From assembly GCA_965248815.1 (NCBI GenBank), contig CBDFKK010000008.1, positions 2,046,001-2,110,000 of the forward strand: DNA of 64,000 nucleotides. The letters are read 5' to 3'. Within the stretch, counting starts at the first letter, position 1. Every line of letters begins with the position of its first letter. A model generated the notes under the pieces. It made no database searches. It saw only the letters and a list, made by a program, of their open reading frames with translations, and was not told the origin of the DNA. This DNA is from CBDFKK01 sp965248815. GTDB lineage: Bacteria; Pseudomonadota; Alphaproteobacteria; SMXP01. A program made the position numbers and the translations under genes. Below, piece by piece: positions 62,165 through 64,000 of the stretch.

Positions 62165-62571
62165 ACATCGCCGCACTCCTCACCCGTCTCGCGCTCATTC
62201 TCGCCGTGCCGGGTTTCGGCTGGATCGGTGTGCGGTTCATGGCGTTCCCCCATGACATGGCCGCGAATATGGGAATGCAGCTGGTGACGGACGCCGCGGT
62301 CAGCACCATAAGGTCCGGCTTCGGCGGCTTTCACATTGGAGTGGCGCTTTTGGCCGTCCTCTTTGCGTTGCGCCAGAAAACGGTGCTTCCGGGGCTGATG
62401 ATCGCCGCGACCATGGCGGGCTCCGCCGTTATCGCGCGGACCATTGGTCTTTATACGGACGGCCCCGCGCCGGAGACGCTCATGGTATTTCGCGGCGAGG
62501 CCGCCATGCTCACGATCTTGGTCGCCGCTCTTATCGGCGAACGCTGGCGTGTGGTCCGCGCGTCAGTCTGA
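62161..62571 (+). CDS. Small membrane protein (DUF4345-like), second of a tandem pair
   Basis: 136 residues, paralogue of the preceding gene (FPHDMAANMGMQLVTDAAVSTIRSGFGGFHIGVALLAV). Four hydrophobic segments. ATGA overlap shows translational coupling. Its stop overlaps the convergent MFS gene by nine bases. The three genes form one operon. Confidence 0.7.
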   Translation: MNIAALLTRLALILAVPGFGWIGVRFMAFPHDMAANMGMQLVTDAAVSTIRSGFGGFHIGVALLAVLFALRQKTVLPGLMIAATMAGSAVIARTIGLYTDGPAPETLMVFRGEAAMLTILVAALIGERWRVVRASV

Positions 62572-63753
62572 CGCTTTTTGCTCTGCGGGCGCAGGCCGGC
62601 GGGTGATCCAAAACGTCATGATCAAAGCAGGGATGACTGAAATTGCGGCGGCAATGAACGCTGAACTGCCGGCATATACGGCATAAACATAGTAGGCAAA
62701 CAGAGGTCCGGTAATACGCGCAAACGCCGCCGCCGATTGCTGCACGCCCATCACGGCGCCGCGCTCGTGAGCCTCGGCCAGTTTGGAAATTAAGCTGTTC
62801 AATACTGGAATGAATATGCCGAACCCGATCGCGAGCAGCGTCATGGCGAACAGAAAACTGGTCAAGCTGGCGCTGAACGAAAGACAGATCAGCGAAATCG
62901 TATAAATCACGACCGCTGCTTCGGTCACGCGCTCTTCGCCAAGACGTTTGACCAAAGGCCCCAGTCCCAACGCTTGGATGACAATGGTGACCGCGGCAAT
63001 ATAGGCAAAACTAAAGCTGATCGCTTGTTCGCTCATGCCCAATGTTACGGATTGCCATTTGGGCAATATCGCCTGACTCACTGCCCCTGCTTGATTCAAA
63101 AGAAACGTCAAAAGAATGAGGGCTGTGAGCATGCGCCGGTCCAAGACGACACGCATCGACTCCATCGAGGGCAGCTTGACGTCCCAGCTAAAGGCCTTGC
63201 GGCGATCCGCAGGCAGACTTTCCGGCAGCCAAATCCAAGCCGCAACAACCGCAAGAGCGGTGATGACCGCCGCCGTGAGGGAGACGAGTATGAATTTATC
63301 GATCCCCTCGACACCCAATAAAATCCCACCAATGGCGGGGCCCAAAAAGAAGCCGGCGCCAAAGGCCGCCGACAAGCGGCCCAAGACTTTGGCGCGTTCG
63401 GCCTCGTCTGATTTGTCGGTGGCAAAGGCGTAAGCGGTGGAAATATTTCCGGCCATAAGGCCGCCGAGCACCCGGGACAAAAACAAGAGCCCTGCGGAAT
63501 CCGCATAGGCCATAAGAATGTACGAAAAGACGGCGCCCGCGGTGCTCCAGATCATGACGGGCCGCCGGCCCCAAGAGTCGCTGAGGCGCCCCCAAAACGG
63601 ACCGCCCATCACCTGTCCGATCGAATAACCCGCAATGATCCATCCGATGGCTTCATCGCTGGCGCCAACCCGGTCCCCGAAAAACGGAATGAGCGGAAAC
63701 ACGACGCCAAAGCCCGCCATGCCGATCAGAACAATGAGAAACAGAATTAGCAT
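62563..63753 (-). CDS. MFS transporter (DHA1/TetA-like efflux type)
   Basis: 396 residues, 12 TM. ILFLIVLIGMAGFGVVFPLIPFF starts TM1; the signature loop GRLSDSWGRRPVMIWSTAG follows TM2, and motif C-like LSRVLGGLMAGNISTAYAFATD. The pattern is drug/H+ antiporter-like. An in-frame RITQDLKWRP precedes ATG 63753 and looks natural, so translation may start a little upstream with a non-standard codon. Role: export of an unknown compound. Confidence 0.8.
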   Translation of the reverse strand: MLILFLIVLIGMAGFGVVFPLIPFFGDRVGASDEAIGWIIAGYSIGQVMGGPFWGRLSDSWGRRPVMIWSTAGAVFSYILMAYADSAGLLFLSRVLGGLMAGNISTAYAFATDKSDEAERAKVLGRLSAAFGAGFFLGPAIGGILLGVEGIDKFILVSLTAAVITALAVVAAWIWLPESLPADRRKAFSWDVKLPSMESMRVVLDRRMLTALILLTFLLNQAGAVSQAILPKWQSVTLGMSEQAISFSFAYIAAVTIVIQALGLGPLVKRLGEERVTEAAVVIYTISLICLSFSASLTSFLFAMTLLAIGFGIFIPVLNSLISKLAEAHERGAVMGVQQSAAAFARITGPLFAYYVYAVYAGSSAFIAAAISVIPALIMTFWITRRPAPAEQKASD

Positions 63754-64000
63754 CGGCCGCCATTTCAGATCTTGAGTGATGCGCGTTGGACGTCGGCCAA
63801 GCCGTTTGCGCCGTTCTTCGCACGGCAGCCCGGACCAAACATAGGGAAAGGATCCGCCCCAAAGTGGCGCGCACCATACGCATTATGGTCCGGCACCGCA
63901 ATCGCCCGCATTTGCGCTGGACAGGGGGATAAATGGCTGGCAAACCGGCAGCCGCTGGCTCACTATGACGAATCATCGAAACCAGAAAATGAGTCGTCCG
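63754..64000. other. Right edge, no assigned gene
   Basis: 247 bases. A plus-strand ATG at 63966 opens a frame to the window end and could be a partial gene, but too little is seen. GGGGGATAA precedes another ATG (63934) with only 11 codons. Confidence 0.3.

Noticed and set aside
61753..62571. Single 272-residue ORF spanning both small membrane proteins
   Set aside because: Its first half is the wrong frame of the 61742-62164 gene; the hydrophobic paralogous pair with ATGA overlap is far better supported.

Overview
The window looks like the chromosome of an alphaproteobacterium. The gene order mutM<>ubiE-ubiB, enoyl-CoA hydratase, rpsT, dnaA, dnaN, recF, gyrB, the irr<>fabA-fabB-fabI block, the RegB/RegA redox pair, an MmcB-type repair protein and an intracellular PHB depolymerase all fit that class. 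Genus and order cannot be settled from the sequence alone. A member of, or close to, Hyphomicrobiales is my inference.

Layout. (1) 1-3.8 kb: unsaturated fatty-acid genes fabA-fabB-fabI on the minus strand, divergent from the iron regulator irr. The fabB/fabI part is tandemly duplicated with a 1554-bp offset, leaving a truncated fabI. (2) 3.9-13.7 kb: housekeeping genes (pyrE, an SH3-domain protein, a glyoxylate/hydroxypyruvate reductase, the coaBC-dut-moeB-like operon, ubiE-ubiB, mutM, an enoyl-CoA hydratase). (3) 13.8-21.7 kb: rpsT, dnaA, dnaN, recF, gyrB, with an AT-rich 0.8-kb gene-poor stretch before dnaA. (4) 22-37.6 kb: a class A PBP, a YgjP-like protease, phaZ, an MBL-fold hydrolase, regB-regA, a possibly EAL-like protein of unknown role, mmcB, bioB, a VanZ-like protein, two unknowns, a methyltransferase and a sugar-type MFS symporter. 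(5) 37.7-49.3 kb: an accessory region with a large TonB-dependent receptor, a TetR regulator, two IS3-family elements that have broken their neighbours, two exported proteins and an MFS porter. (6) 49.4-64 kb: a transport/catabolic region with four more MFS-type carriers in total after 49.4 kb or at its edges, a flavin-monooxygenase-like/SDR/SDR operon, a dienelactone-hydrolase-like protein, a fatty-acid-hydroxylase/sterol-desaturase-like gene, a beta-propeller protein, a tiny PEP-CTERM protein and an orphan Imm35-like protein.

How the genes fit together. The left half is core metabolism and replication. The right half resembles a nutrient-scavenging island: outer-membrane TonB receptor, several inner-membrane carriers, and oxidoreductases and hydrolases for small organic substrates. 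The substrate cannot be named from sequence.

The most unusual observations are: (a) four genes (phaZ, MBL hydrolase, NTF2-like, sterol desaturase) each cut by one in-frame stop with a conserved frame continuing beyond it, plus an MFS gene whose ribosome-binding site points at ATC instead of ATG; (b) an IS3 copy whose first 217 bp are replaced by an equal-length copy of the host gene, making a host-transposase fusion; (c) an IS that leaves a TetR-divergent gene with only its ribosome-binding site and about three codons; (d) an SDR paralogue lacking both the catalytic Tyr and Lys, in an operon preceded by an 18-bp perfect palindrome; (e) two families of dispersed inverted-repeat elements. I did not find CRISPR arrays, rRNA or tRNA genes, or a phage. 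No clear undescribed multi-gene system is proven here; the exported Rossmann-fold/unknown pair and the pseudo-SDR operon are the best candidates.
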